Source: Phycisphaerae bacterium (GTDB lineage: Bacteria; Planctomycetota; Phycisphaerae; Phycisphaerales; UBA1924). Taken from it: a DNA stretch of 64,000 nt. Position 1 is the stretch's first letter, and each line of letters opens with the position of its first letter. The notes beneath the pieces are model-generated. The model did not search any database and was not told the DNA's origin. It saw nothing but the letters and a program-made list of their open reading frames with translations. Both the position numbers and the translations under genes were made by a program. This document shows positions 50,348 to 59,146 of this stretch, one piece after another. Location of the stretch: contig JAUIHS010000008.1 in assembly GCA_030432255.1 (NCBI GenBank), positions 123,469-187,468 of the forward strand, given 5' to 3'.

Positions 50348-51211
50348 CTAGAAGTACGCTCTCGACTGGACAAGGTTGCGGGCTCGAGTACTGAGCATGA
50401 GGTCGCTGAGGCAATGGTGGTATTCTCGGGCCAAGCGCTGCAACTCCGGATCGGCACCCAAATCATCGACCTTGAGTCGGATATCGTCGCCTTGGAGCGT
50501 GTCTCTGGAGATTCCGCGTCCATGAGAGTGCCACTGTCGGTTATCGCTAAGCGCTTCAGCGATCTGCTGAGCTCGCTGCGTGCGCATTTCATCTGTGACC
50601 GGAGTCCTGCTCCCGTCGGTCGTTGTCCAGTCCTTGAACTTGTAAGTTGTGAGCCACTTCTTCAGCAGAGTGACTGACAGGTCTCTCGCTTGTTCGAACT
50701 GATGAAGTTCGGCAAGGTCGAGCTTTGAGAGAAGTGCGTACTCAGCCGAAGACAATCCTCCCTCGGAGTCCTTGGCGATGAGGCGCTCAAACTGATGAAG
50801 GTACGAGAGCGCCGGGACGAACCTGTCGCCCTTGAAGACTTGAGGATCGATGGGTCCGAGCACTGAGAAATAGTCCATCATGATGCTGTCGCCCGACATC
50901 GCAAAGATCGTTCCGGCGGACATGGCTCTGTCGACGATGACGAACTGAACGTCCTTGTAGAAATGTCTGATCACGTCGACCATGCGCTCGACGACCTCAA
51001 CGATACCGCCATCGGTGTCGAGAATGACTGCTGCCGAGGTTCGACGGTCCGACTCGCCAAGTGCGGTAATGGCATCACGAACTCTGTGTTCCAGGCCAAA
51101 CATGATCTGGCCAAAGACCGCCAGCACATCTCGGTTGAGTTTTTCTTCGATTCGAGCAACGTGCCCATCGAGCATCTGCTTGATGACAGCGTCCATCCCG
51201 GTCTTCGCCAT
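50348..51211 (-). CDS. SDH-type (ClpP/crotonase fold) serine proteinase
   Basis: The 287-aa protein has the Clp-fold pattern of the SDH proteinase family: SAAVILDTDGGIVEVVERMV, the nucleophile Ser98 in RAMSAGTIFAMSGDSIMMD, a conserved Asp in the same block, and LGPIDPQVF. The rest is helical (SKLDLAELHQFEQARDLSVT; LLKKWLTTYKF). No signal peptide or membrane segment, so it is probably cytosolic. The ATG at 51211 follows GGGGAGGAC. A small gene follows one base after its stop. The partner and substrate are unknown. Confidence 0.87.
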   Translation of the reverse strand: MAKTGMDAVIKQMLDGHVARIEEKLNRDVLAVFGQIMFGLEHRVRDAITALGESDRRTSAAVILDTDGGIVEVVERMVDVIRHFYKDVQFVIVDRAMSAGTIFAMSGDSIMMDYFSVLGPIDPQVFKGDRFVPALSYLHQFERLIAKDSEGGLSSAEYALLSKLDLAELHQFEQARDLSVTLLKKWLTTYKFKDWTTTDGSRTPVTDEMRTQRAQQIAEALSDNRQWHSHGRGISRDTLQGDDIRLKVDDLGADPELQRLAREYHHCLSDLMLSTRARNLVQSRAYF

Positions 51212-51583
51212 GGTACTGTCCTCCCCGTGAGATTCAGTCATCGACCGTAATGCAGGGAGTGTGTGTGAGTCAAGCTGTCACGTAGATCTTGGCAGGTATC
51301 AGGAATCGGACCGCGCCTTCTGTTGCATGAGGAGGGCGGTATGAGATTGCCCCAAGTCTGACTGTTTCCGCCATGCCCGCCCGGGGCATGAACCGACCCA
51401 GATGGCTGTCCAACCCCTCCCATCTGCCCGCTACCAACCCCCAACCCCCAACCCCCAACACCAAACTCCAACCCCAAATCTCCACTTTCCGCGTGAGCCC
51501 GCCCCGTCTCTTCCGCCTTGTCCAGTGGGTGGGCCGGTTCGCCGGCCATGAGGCATAGAAGCACATTCACGAGGAGACACGTC
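51212..51583. other. Divergent intergenic region with ACCCCCAACC tract
   Basis: It holds a 7-bp hairpin CATGCCC-GCCCG-GGGCATG (51372-51390) and a tract of ACCAACCCCCAACCCCCAAC words at about 51431-51475. The last 30 bases are the leader of the metallopeptidase gene (GAGGAGA ribosome site). No gene is seen. Confidence 0.6.
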
Positions 51584-53308
51584 ATGTCGAAGGCACGCTC
51601 ACGCGTTACTGGTATCGCTGCGCTGCTGGTTGTTGTAGGGACCGCTTCTGGCGGCACTCTGCTCACGACCATGAACCTGGGACCGCTGAACTGGCAGACC
51701 CGCAATGGGCAGATCCTGCCCGCCATCCATATCAATACCGAGTTCTGGGAAACCGACGCCGGTGAGACATTCAGCGATGGACTCGTCTCACTGGGACGCT
51801 TCCGCACCGGGTTCAACGGCCGCGCTCTCATGAACACGAACTACGACGACGGCATATTCAACGATTACCTCGAGGTGTACGAGGAAACCCGCGCCGAGAT
51901 TCCAGGCGTCGCGCAGGTCAAGGCCGCCAACGGCAATGCCAACCCGTACACCCGCCCCGTCAATCCCACGTCACCCTGGTTCGTGGAGGAGAACGAGCAC
52001 CTCAACGCGCTCACGCTGCCCGTCAACAACTCCACGGTCTTCGGACGCTCCATCGGCATCCTCCAGTTCATGGGACACATGAACCGGTACTACACCAACA
52101 ACACCGGACACAATCTCACGATCCCGATGATCGACGTGGTCTACACCAATACCACCAGCGGCAACTTCCTCGCCGGTGACGGCAGCCATATCCAGATCGA
52201 CAACGCCTACTCGGGAACCTCCGACATCATCATGCACGAGTACGGCCACCACGTCGCCGGATCACTCAGCATGGACAGTTCGCCCGGTGGCAACCACACG
52301 TTCTTCACCGACAACATCCGCTCCCAGCGTCCCAACGCAACCCCCGCCGCCGGCAATATCGCCGGCGCTGCCCTCGCCTGGAGCGAGGGAATCGCCTCCT
52401 ACCTCGCCATCTCCGCAGTGCGCGACGGCAACATGTCCGGCACCATCGGCGGACTCCCCGGACAGGACTACGACACACGCTACACCGATCTCCCCCAGAA
52501 CTTCGATGTCGACCTCGAAACCATCAACTGGCGATCCGGGAACAACAACCTCCAGAATCGCGGCGTCGGCGAGGGTGATGAAGCCTCCGTCGGGCGCATC
52601 CTCTGGGATCTCAATGACAACACGCCCGGTGAGGGCTTCGGGGCCGGTCGCGGCGACCGCATCAACTTCGGAGCACAGACCACCATGTCGCACATCCTTC
52701 GCGGCACGGACAACGCCGGAAACGAGTCACTCCGCGAGATGTGGGCCGACCTGACCGCGGTCATGGGAACCGTCACCGGCAAGACCGCTGCCGGACTCGG
52801 CGCCGGCGCCAAGCAGGACCAGGCCGTCGCGACGGTCGGTGAACTGCTGACGCAGTACGCCGTAGCCGCGACCCCGACCTCCAACGGTGCCCAACCCGCA
52901 ACGCCGACCCTGCGCTGGAACGAGCAGAACAATGACAACTCGAACCTCTACCGCGTACTCGTCTTCGACGGCGCCTGGAACGTCGTCGCAGACTCCGGAG
53001 CCGCGGCTGCCAACCTGATCGCGGACCCGAACTTTGTCGCGGCTCCGGTCCCCGGGCCGGGCGCCCCTGCAAGTGCGGCCGTCACACTGGACGCGATGTC
53101 CTGGACCGTCCCCGGGGCACAGGCGCTGGACCCGGGCCAGTACCGCTACGTCGTCCTCTCGAATCCGGCGGGCGTCACCGCGGCGAACCTCGGCAGCAAG
53201 TACAACTTCTACTGGAGCCACGCCCAGCCCTTCCGCGTGGTGCCCTCTCCCGGCGCCATCTCCCTGCTGATGCTCAGCGGCATCGCAACGCTGCGTCGTC
53301 GGCGGTGA
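51584..53308 (+). CDS. Secreted zinc metallopeptidase-like protein with PEP-CTERM tail
   Basis: The 574-aa protein has a signal peptide (VTGIAALLVVVGTASGG). A zinc site SDIIMHEYGHHVAGSLSM lies near residue 215, and a Glu in LAWSEGIASYLAISAV about 50 residues on could be the third ligand of a gluzincin. The C-terminal part is a beta domain (TPTLRWNEQNNDNSNLYRVL). The end is PSPGA, a hydrophobic stretch (ISLLMLSGIATL) and RRRR: an exosortase-type tail. GAGGAGA precedes the ATG. It is probably a cell-surface peptidase. Confidence 0.9.
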   Translation: MSKARSRVTGIAALLVVVGTASGGTLLTTMNLGPLNWQTRNGQILPAIHINTEFWETDAGETFSDGLVSLGRFRTGFNGRALMNTNYDDGIFNDYLEVYEETRAEIPGVAQVKAANGNANPYTRPVNPTSPWFVEENEHLNALTLPVNNSTVFGRSIGILQFMGHMNRYYTNNTGHNLTIPMIDVVYTNTTSGNFLAGDGSHIQIDNAYSGTSDIIMHEYGHHVAGSLSMDSSPGGNHTFFTDNIRSQRPNATPAAGNIAGAALAWSEGIASYLAISAVRDGNMSGTIGGLPGQDYDTRYTDLPQNFDVDLETINWRSGNNNLQNRGVGEGDEASVGRILWDLNDNTPGEGFGAGRGDRINFGAQTTMSHILRGTDNAGNESLREMWADLTAVMGTVTGKTAAGLGAGAKQDQAVATVGELLTQYAVAATPTSNGAQPATPTLRWNEQNNDNSNLYRVLVFDGAWNVVADSGAAAANLIADPNFVAAPVPGPGAPASAAVTLDAMSWTVPGAQALDPGQYRYVVLSNPAGVTAANLGSKYNFYWSHAQPFRVVPSPGAISLLMLSGIATLRRRR

Positions 53309-53362
53309 GTTGAAGGTCTCGGGTTGAAGGGGTAGGGGGTTTGTGGATCATGATCATCCAGG

Positions 53363-53392
53363 GCGGCCCGGCGTTGCGAAGCGCCGGGCCGC
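53363..53392 (+). terminator. GC-rich hairpin after the metallopeptidase gene
   Basis: The perfect 11-bp stem GCGGCCCGGCG / CGCCGGGCCGC has an 8-base loop. It is about 55 bases after the stop. It lacks a clear T-run (TGTTGAGGTGTTGGG follows), so termination efficiency is uncertain. Confidence 0.6.
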
Positions 53393-53399
53393 TGTTGAG

Positions 53400-53500
53400 G
53401 TGTTGGGTTGCAGGTGTTGGTGTTGGGTTTCAGGGGTTCGTTTTCATGGGCGACCCCACACGCAGTCGAACCAGCCGCAAACCCCCAACCCCTTCCTCTC
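53400..53500. repeat. GTGTTGGGTT/ACCCCCAA-type tract
   Basis: Repeated GGTGTTGGGTTGCAGGTGTT words run from the hairpin to the pdxH leader, then ACCCCCAACCCC. It belongs to the ACCCCCA word family also seen at about 15770 and 51431. Confidence 0.6.
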
Positions 53501-53513
53501 CTAGAATCCCCCC

Positions 53514-54233
53514 ATGACGTACATCAGAAGCGGACAGGATGACTACACGGGGATGGAAGGTCTCCCGGACGAACTGCCGGGTGATCCCATGCCGGGGGTC
53601 GCGGCGTGGCTTCAGGCTGCCTTCGACGCCAGGGACAAGCCCAATCCGAATGCCATGGCCCTCGCGACCGCCGATGCGCATGGACGGCCGAGCACGCGCA
53701 TCGTCCTCTGTCGCCAGGTCGTCGTCGATCCCGGTTACCTCGTCTTCTTCACCAACTACGAGAGCCGCAAGGGGCGCGAGATCGCGGCCAATCCGTATGC
53801 CAGCGCCGTCTTCCACTGGGACACCATGGAACGTCAGGTCCGAGTCGAAGGACCGATCGTGAAGTCCCCCGCATCAGAAAGCGACGACTACTTCCGATCC
53901 CGCCCCCTCGACCGGCGCCTCGGCGCCTGGGCAAGTCGCCAGAGTGAACCGCTGGAGTCGCGCGATGCGCTCGTGGAACAGGCGATGGAAGTCGCCGGCC
54001 GCTTCGGTGTGCTGGACGATATCGCAGCGGTGCTCGACGGTGATGGCGGCAGTGAGGTCGAAGTGCCCCGACCCGATCATTGGGGCGGGTATCGCCTGCA
54101 CGTGGCCGCCGCAGAACTGTGGATCGGCGGGCAGGGGCGCCTGCACGATCGCGCGCGGTGGGAGCGGACAGTGAATCTTGACGGTGAGACGATCAGCGCA
54201 TCGCCGTGGTCGGTGACTCGTCTGCAGCCCTGA
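53514..54233 (+). CDS. pdxH: Pyridoxamine 5'-phosphate oxidase
   Basis: The 239-aa enzyme makes pyridoxal 5'-phosphate with FMN and oxygen. Family motifs: NPNAMALATADAHGRPSTRI, YLVFFTNYESRKGREIAANP, ASAVFHWDTMERQVRVEG, the repeated S-x-S-E-S/R-P-x-x-R-x-x-A-W-A-S-x-Q stretch, and PRPDHWGGYRLHV followed by RLHDRARWER. It is slightly longer than E. coli PdxH because of an Asp-rich insert (AAVLDGDGGSEVEV). It stands alone. Confidence 0.95.
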   Translation: MTYIRSGQDDYTGMEGLPDELPGDPMPGVAAWLQAAFDARDKPNPNAMALATADAHGRPSTRIVLCRQVVVDPGYLVFFTNYESRKGREIAANPYASAVFHWDTMERQVRVEGPIVKSPASESDDYFRSRPLDRRLGAWASRQSEPLESRDALVEQAMEVAGRFGVLDDIAAVLDGDGGSEVEVPRPDHWGGYRLHVAAAELWIGGQGRLHDRARWERTVNLDGETISASPWSVTRLQP

Positions 54234-54263
54234 ACGAATGGTGCGTGCGTGATGCGCCCGGGA

Positions 54264-54506
54264 TCAGTTGCGCGGCCGCGCTTCGTTGATCCGGAGCGTC
54301 CGGCCGCCGAGCTGTGTGCCATCGAGGTTGTTGATGGCCTTGGCGCCCTCGGTGTCCGGCATCTCGACGAAGCCGAAGCCGCGCGGGCGTCCGGTCTCGC
54401 GGTCATTGATCAGTGCCACGCTCTGAACTTCGCCGTGACTTCCGAAGAGTTCGCGCAGCTCATCCTCGGTGCAACTGAAAGGCAGGTTCCCGACATAGAT
54501 CTTCAT
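54264..54506 (-). CDS. Single-RRM RNA-binding protein
   Basis: The 80-aa protein is one RNA-recognition motif: RNP2 KIYVGNLPF at the start and RNP1 RGFGFVEM in the middle, with ELRELFGSHGEVQSVALIND between and the last strand RTLRINEARPR. Such short RRM proteins are common in planctomycetes and cyanobacteria and are often cold-induced. The ATG at 54506 opens directly into the domain. Confidence 0.95.
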   Translation of the reverse strand: MKIYVGNLPFSCTEDELRELFGSHGEVQSVALINDRETGRPRGFGFVEMPDTEGAKAINNLDGTQLGGRTLRINEARPRN

Positions 54507-54675
54507 TCGATTTGTCCAACATGCAATCCCGAGAGGAGAGATCCGCCGCCTGGAACTTCGGGACAGGACCATGACGGCCCGCCGCTCGCCACGAGGAACG
54601 AGCGACATCGAGCATGTGCATCCTACTGGAAGGGACGCACGAATCGAAGGAAAACCAGGGTTCGGGTTCCATCCC

Positions 54676-54733
54676 CGGATGCCCGCTGCCCACCCAAGTG
54701 CCTCAATGCCGAGTGCCGAGTGCCGACTCTCCT
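54676..54733. repeat. CAATGCCGAGTGCC-type tract
   Basis: TGCCTCAATGCCGAGTGCCG and AGTGCCGACTCTCC words lie between the RRM gene start and the end of the prepilin operon. The reverse complement is the GCATTGAGGCA word of other tracts. Confidence 0.7.
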
Positions 54734-55467
54734 CACCTCAACCCGGAGAGCGACTGCCGGGGCGAAGCGGAGGCCACCAGCCGGATCGTCTGCGGCGTGG
54801 CGTCGGCGCCGATCGTGAGATCCACCGAGTCGTTCGGTTCGACGATCAGGTCGATGGTTGCCCGGGTCAGGCGGGGTCCGACGTCGTAGTGGAGCGTGAA
54901 GGTCACGGTGCGCACATTGTCGAGCAGCGGCTGCTCAATCAGGATCTCTTCCTCATCGCCGGACGGATCGATCAGGACGTACCACAGCGTGCCGACCTTC
55001 GCCTCGTCGACTTCCTCTTCGTCAGGCTCCTCGCCGCCTTCCTCTTCACCAGAATCCTCGCCCTCTTCCTCTTCCTCGTCGACGTCTTCGTCATCCTCGC
55101 CATCGACGCGGAACTCGATCCGCGTGATCTCGGTGATGCCGCCGTATTCGTCTCGTCCGGTCACCAGTTCGAAGGTGTCCGTCACGACAGGGTTCTGCCC
55201 CGCATCGAGCACGTTCTCGGGGAAGGGGCCGAACTCCTCGCCTGTGCGAATCAGCCCGAGCAGGCGGTTGACCACGATCCGGCTGACCACGTGCGTCGAT
55301 GCGGACTCGGTCGTCTGCTTGTAGCCCTTGAACATCGAGTCCAGGGCCGCGAGCGCGGCGGTCAGCAGCGTCGCACTGATGGTCAGCGCAATGAGCATCT
55401 CGACCAGCGAGAAACCACGACGCCCATGTCGGCGCTGCACAGCATGTTGGTTGGGGTGACCGGCCAT
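54733..55467 (-). CDS. PilW/GspJ-like prepilin with acidic insert
   Basis: The 244-aa protein has a class III prepilin leader: basic HGRRG followed by FSLVEMLIALTISATLLTA, with Phe after the cleavage Gly and Glu five on. A pilin-like beta domain follows, interrupted by an about 35-residue run made almost only of Asp, Glu, Gly and Ser (EDDEDVDEEEEEGEDSGEEE). The end (TIDLIVEPNDSVDLTIGADA) is beta-rich. The ATG overlaps the previous stop by one base (TGATG). It is the last gene of the pilus operon. Confidence 0.85.
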   Translation of the reverse strand: MAGHPNQHAVQRRHGRRGFSLVEMLIALTISATLLTAALAALDSMFKGYKQTTESASTHVVSRIVVNRLLGLIRTGEEFGPFPENVLDAGQNPVVTDTFELVTGRDEYGGITEITRIEFRVDGEDDEDVDEEEEEGEDSGEEEGGEEPDEEEVDEAKVGTLWYVLIDPSGDEEEILIEQPLLDNVRTVTFTLHYDVGPRLTRATIDLIVEPNDSVDLTIGADATPQTIRLVASASPRQSLSGLR

Positions 55468-58325
55468 CAGCCTTCCTCCTCCTCGCCGTCTTCCTCGTAC
55501 TCGTACTGGTAGAGGTACTTGCCCTCGGTGTAGGTGGAGCGATCCGGTTCGATCTGGATCGGGGACGCGAGGCCGTCGGGCAGAATCAGCGTCGGATCCC
55601 AGTTCAACTTCACTTCGCCGAAGCCGTTGAACGTGATGGCGCGGCGGACATACGTGCCCGGGCTGATGTCCGCATCCGCATCCGGGACACCGTCGTACCA
55701 CGCTTCGTCATGCGTGCCGTCCCAGCCCGCCAGCGGGATCAGGGCGCCGGACGCATCACGGGCCGAATCCCAGCCCACGTCCATGTCGCCGTCGTCATCC
55801 AGGTCGGCGAGGTTCGAAAGGTCAATACCCTCGTCATCACCATCCTCCGGCCCGAAGTAGCCCAGCGTGATGTTGAAGCCCGACGGATTGCCGACCGGCT
55901 GACCGTACAACTCCAGCGGACCTTCGCCGTAGACCGGTTCGAAGGAGAGGAGCAGCACGCCGTTGATCGTCGTGTTGCCGCGAACATCCAGCACGCCCGC
56001 CACGATGGCGCCGTTGAGTTCGACGTCCTGGCTGGCCGGTGAGTTGTTGGTGCCGACATCCACCGAGTAGTTGGGGAGCATCAACGAACTCTTGGCGATC
56101 TCGTCGGTGTCATCATCCTCGGGATTGAGATCCTCGTTGTCCGGCTCCGTCGGATGCACATCGGTGAAGCGCGTCGCGCCGGTGAACTGGATCTTGTTCC
56201 GGACGTGGGTGTACTCGGTCGGTGTGTCGGAAACGATCGAGCCCACGAACAGGCAGTCATGGAAGCGCAGGTTGTTGCAGATCTCCTTGGTGTTCGTGCA
56301 CTGGTCAGGCGTCAATCCGTCGTCGTCCAGATCGACATCCACCATCAGCGGGTCGGGCAGGGCATCGTAGCCGTCGGCGCCCTCTTCGCTGTAGCTCTTG
56401 TCCAGCGCCGTCTCACTCAACTCGGGCGGGGGCGGATACTTCCAGGACAGTTCGCCCGTCTCGACATCCCGCTCCTGAGTGCCGTAGTACGACCAACTGG
56501 CATGCGTGTTGTCTTCGTAACACTCGACATGGGTCACGCCGACGAAGGTGCAGTCAACGAACAGGGCGTTGGTGCCCATCGGGATGGTGACGTCCTTGAA
56601 GACCATGCCTTCGAAGACCGGGCGCTCGTACCAGTCCGCCGGGGTCGGGGAGCCGAAGGGAGTCGACTCCACGATCGTGGCCAGTTCGCCCTCAAGTTGC
56701 TCCTCAACCTGCTCCTCAAACGTGGCGCCGTCCGCGCCGGCGATCAGGGCGTCGGTCGCCGCGGCGAAGTGCTCAGTCGTGAACTCGGGCACTTCGGAGT
56801 CCGACGCATCGAAGACCACGGCCTCTTCACCACGCTCCGGTGTGATCGTCCCCTGTACGAACTGCTGGTAATCGTCGATCGTTTCCCCGAAATCGTCGTG
56901 CGATGACTCCCAGGCCTCACGGGAGGCGCGGAAGTAGGTCGTGCCGCGAATCTTGCTGTACCGATCGCGGTAGTCCAGCACGCCGTCGCGATATCCGAGC
57001 ACGACATCGTCGGTATCCATGTCCAGCACATCGCGAATGCCGTCGCCGTTGTTGTCCGGGAAGCTGTCCCAGTCCCAGTCGCCGACCACGAGCCCACCGT
57101 TGTAGCGCGAGTTGCCGTTGCGATCCGGCAGGCCGCCGTCGATCAGGACGGCGAGGGCATTGTCCAGTTCGAACTCCGCGGACTCACCCTCGTGAGGGGT
57201 GCCCTCGGTGAGGGCGGCCGCGAGAACGACCTTGCCATCGCCATCGCCGTCGAAGTGACGCAGGAACACGTCGTACTCGTCGACGATGCCGTCGGTGGTG
57301 ATGTCCTGGAATGCGGCATCGGCCACCTCGTCACCGTCATAGTCCGTCAGGTTCAGGCCGGCGAGTGACGCCGACTCCAGCGCATGCCCCGCCCGCAGGC
57401 GGTTGTCGCCATCGACGTCATCCGAGAGCACCGCCTCGAAGAAATCTTCGAGCTTCTCGTCCAGTTCAGCGCTCAGGCCCATGAAGTCGCTCTTGACCAC
57501 CAGCGGCGGGCCGTCAATGGTGTCCAGCGCGGCCGAGTCGTAGCCGATGCCCAGCGGCCCGGAGACCTGCACGTTGCGCCCGATCATCATGCGGCTGGGG
57601 CCGAGGACGGCGTGCTTCACGTGCTTCGTAATGGAGAAGTACTGCTGCGCCGTGCGGGTCACCCACGTCGAGCGGTTGTAGTCCCAGTCATACCCGGTCG
57701 CGATCACGAGGATCCGCCCGTCGGCATCCGGCGGCACGTAGGTGATCTGGACCGCGGTTGTGATCTCGCTGGTGGCGGAACGGGCAATGCCGATGGGCGA
57801 TGCGATGACCCAGCCGTCCGGCGGCGTCGGAAGCGCGATGTCACCGGCGATGTTGTCGCTGTCGTCAGAAGCATGGTGCAGCGCGAGCGCATCGGCGATG
57901 CCTTCCGGTGTCTCCTCCTCCAAACGCCCATCGGGCGGCGGAAGGATCGTCACCGCAGGTTCATCGTCGAAGCTGCCGTTCCACAGCGCCTCGGCGTAGT
58001 CGGCATCAATCTCGCCCTTGGCAACGACGAAGCGACTGGCCGCCTCACGCAGGCGGCTCTCCGCCAGTTCCATGCCCGTGTCCACAGCGCCGAGCGCCCG
58101 GGTCACGCGCAGATGCGTCTCCGCCGTGCGCACATTGCCCTGGCTGACCACCGCCATCGCGACGGCCAGCGAGCCGAACATCACGAGGAACATCATCGCA
58201 AGGACGCCGGTCACACCCCGGCGGGACAGGCGCGCGCGGGAATGACTCCGGCGGAAGCTCCGGGGGTGACTCCGGGATTGATTCCGGGGGCGGGGGCGGG
58301 GGCGAGTTCGGAGGAGGCGGACCAT
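55467..58325 (-). CDS. Very large PilX/GspK-like pilus-assembly protein
   Basis: The 952-aa protein has a basic N-terminus rich in Arg, Pro and Ser and a single membrane segment, RRGVTGVLAMMFLVMFGSLA, as in PilX or GspK. The next helix (TRALGAVDTGMELAESRLRE) also fits. The remaining 850 residues are acidic with calcium-loop-like runs (DGDGDGKV; DLDDDGDMDVGWD; DGDEVADAAF), and strand-rich parts typical of right-handed helices or polymer-like adhesin domains (VEVN-type NTTINGVLLLSFEPV). PilX is usually under 250 residues, so the extra part is the unusual point. The ATG has GGAG upstream and is 56 bases from the previous gene. Confidence 0.82.
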   Translation of the reverse strand: MVRLLRTRPRPRPRNQSRSHPRSFRRSHSRARLSRRGVTGVLAMMFLVMFGSLAVAMAVVSQGNVRTAETHLRVTRALGAVDTGMELAESRLREAASRFVVAKGEIDADYAEALWNGSFDDEPAVTILPPPDGRLEEETPEGIADALALHHASDDSDNIAGDIALPTPPDGWVIASPIGIARSATSEITTAVQITYVPPDADGRILVIATGYDWDYNRSTWVTRTAQQYFSITKHVKHAVLGPSRMMIGRNVQVSGPLGIGYDSAALDTIDGPPLVVKSDFMGLSAELDEKLEDFFEAVLSDDVDGDNRLRAGHALESASLAGLNLTDYDGDEVADAAFQDITTDGIVDEYDVFLRHFDGDGDGKVVLAAALTEGTPHEGESAEFELDNALAVLIDGGLPDRNGNSRYNGGLVVGDWDWDSFPDNNGDGIRDVLDMDTDDVVLGYRDGVLDYRDRYSKIRGTTYFRASREAWESSHDDFGETIDDYQQFVQGTITPERGEEAVVFDASDSEVPEFTTEHFAAATDALIAGADGATFEEQVEEQLEGELATIVESTPFGSPTPADWYERPVFEGMVFKDVTIPMGTNALFVDCTFVGVTHVECYEDNTHASWSYYGTQERDVETGELSWKYPPPPELSETALDKSYSEEGADGYDALPDPLMVDVDLDDDGLTPDQCTNTKEICNNLRFHDCLFVGSIVSDTPTEYTHVRNKIQFTGATRFTDVHPTEPDNEDLNPEDDDTDEIAKSSLMLPNYSVDVGTNNSPASQDVELNGAIVAGVLDVRGNTTINGVLLLSFEPVYGEGPLELYGQPVGNPSGFNITLGYFGPEDGDDEGIDLSNLADLDDDGDMDVGWDSARDASGALIPLAGWDGTHDEAWYDGVPDADADISPGTYVRRAITFNGFGEVKLNWDPTLILPDGLASPIQIEPDRSTYTEGKYLYQYEYEEDGEEEEG

Positions 58326-58381
58326 GGGAAGCTCCGGGAAGCGAGTTGTGCCGTGCAGACGGAACGATCACGTGGCCGGGA

Positions 58382-59113
58382 TCATGGGGGCACGATCCAC
58401 GAGACCGTCGTGACCGGCGGTGCTTCAGCGTCAAAGTCTCCCTGGTAGAGAATCGTCACCGTGATGCGCAGCGGGTAGCGACCGACGCCGCGAACGACGT
58501 CACCATCATCCGACACGAGGACAGTGGTTGATTCCACCGCCGTCGAGTAATCCTGGGGATCGACCTTCTCGACCTGGACGATCTGCGTCCAGCCGGCCAT
58601 CGGGAGCGTCTGCTCCTCACCCTCCACCTCGATGGTCGCGACCGTACCGTCCCAACGGGTCTCCGGGATCACGTCGCCGAAGGCATTGATCGGCCCAGGG
58701 TAACGCGTCGTCATCACGAAGCCTTCCGGGAAATCGGTGGCGTTGCCGAAGACCGCACCATCGAGATCGTCGAGGTCGTCGAGGTCCGCAGCCGTCACCT
58801 CGCCATCTTCCGTACCCCAACCCGTCATCGTCTCCGCATCCTCGGGATCCGTGAAGTAGAGCCCCCCCGTGAAACGGTCGTGACGCGGATAGGTCCGGGT
58901 CATCTCCCGGATCTCGTTGGCGAGGTACGTCGCGGTCGAAGCGTGGGTGGACCACGCATTCGTCCGGATGAACGTCTGCTGCGCCTCGATGATCGCGAGC
59001 ACGCCCACCCCGATGATCACCGTCGCCAGGGAAGTCTCCAGCAGTGTGAAGCCTCCGGCAGGTGAACTCCGGCGCGTGCCGGGCGTGTGACGAGTTGTGC
59101 GGCGGATCAACAT
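58382..59113 (-). CDS. PilV/GspI-like prepilin
   Basis: The 243-aa protein has a type IV prepilin leader: a basic stretch (IRRTTRHTPGTRRSSPAG), then GFTLLETSLATVIIGVGVLA with the Phe and Glu5 pattern. A helix (IIEAQQTFIRTNAWSTHAST) follows, then an acidic insert (ADLDDLDDLDGAVFG) and beta strands. Start at the ATG after GGAGGAAAGTG. It is between the pilC/gspF gene and the large PilX-like gene. Confidence 0.87.
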   Translation of the reverse strand: MLIRRTTRHTPGTRRSSPAGGFTLLETSLATVIIGVGVLAIIEAQQTFIRTNAWSTHASTATYLANEIREMTRTYPRHDRFTGGLYFTDPEDAETMTGWGTEDGEVTAADLDDLDDLDGAVFGNATDFPEGFVMTTRYPGPINAFGDVIPETRWDGTVATIEVEGEEQTLPMAGWTQIVQVEKVDPQDYSTAVESTTVLVSDDGDVVRGVGRYPLRITVTILYQGDFDAEAPPVTTVSWIVPP

Positions 59114-59146
59114 CACTTTCCTCCGCAAGCGGGTAACGGGCCAGCC

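Noticed and set aside
50189..50677. 162-codon plus-strand frame over the proteinase end
   Set aside because: It is antisense to the SDH proteinase and its partner, with no recognisable domain.
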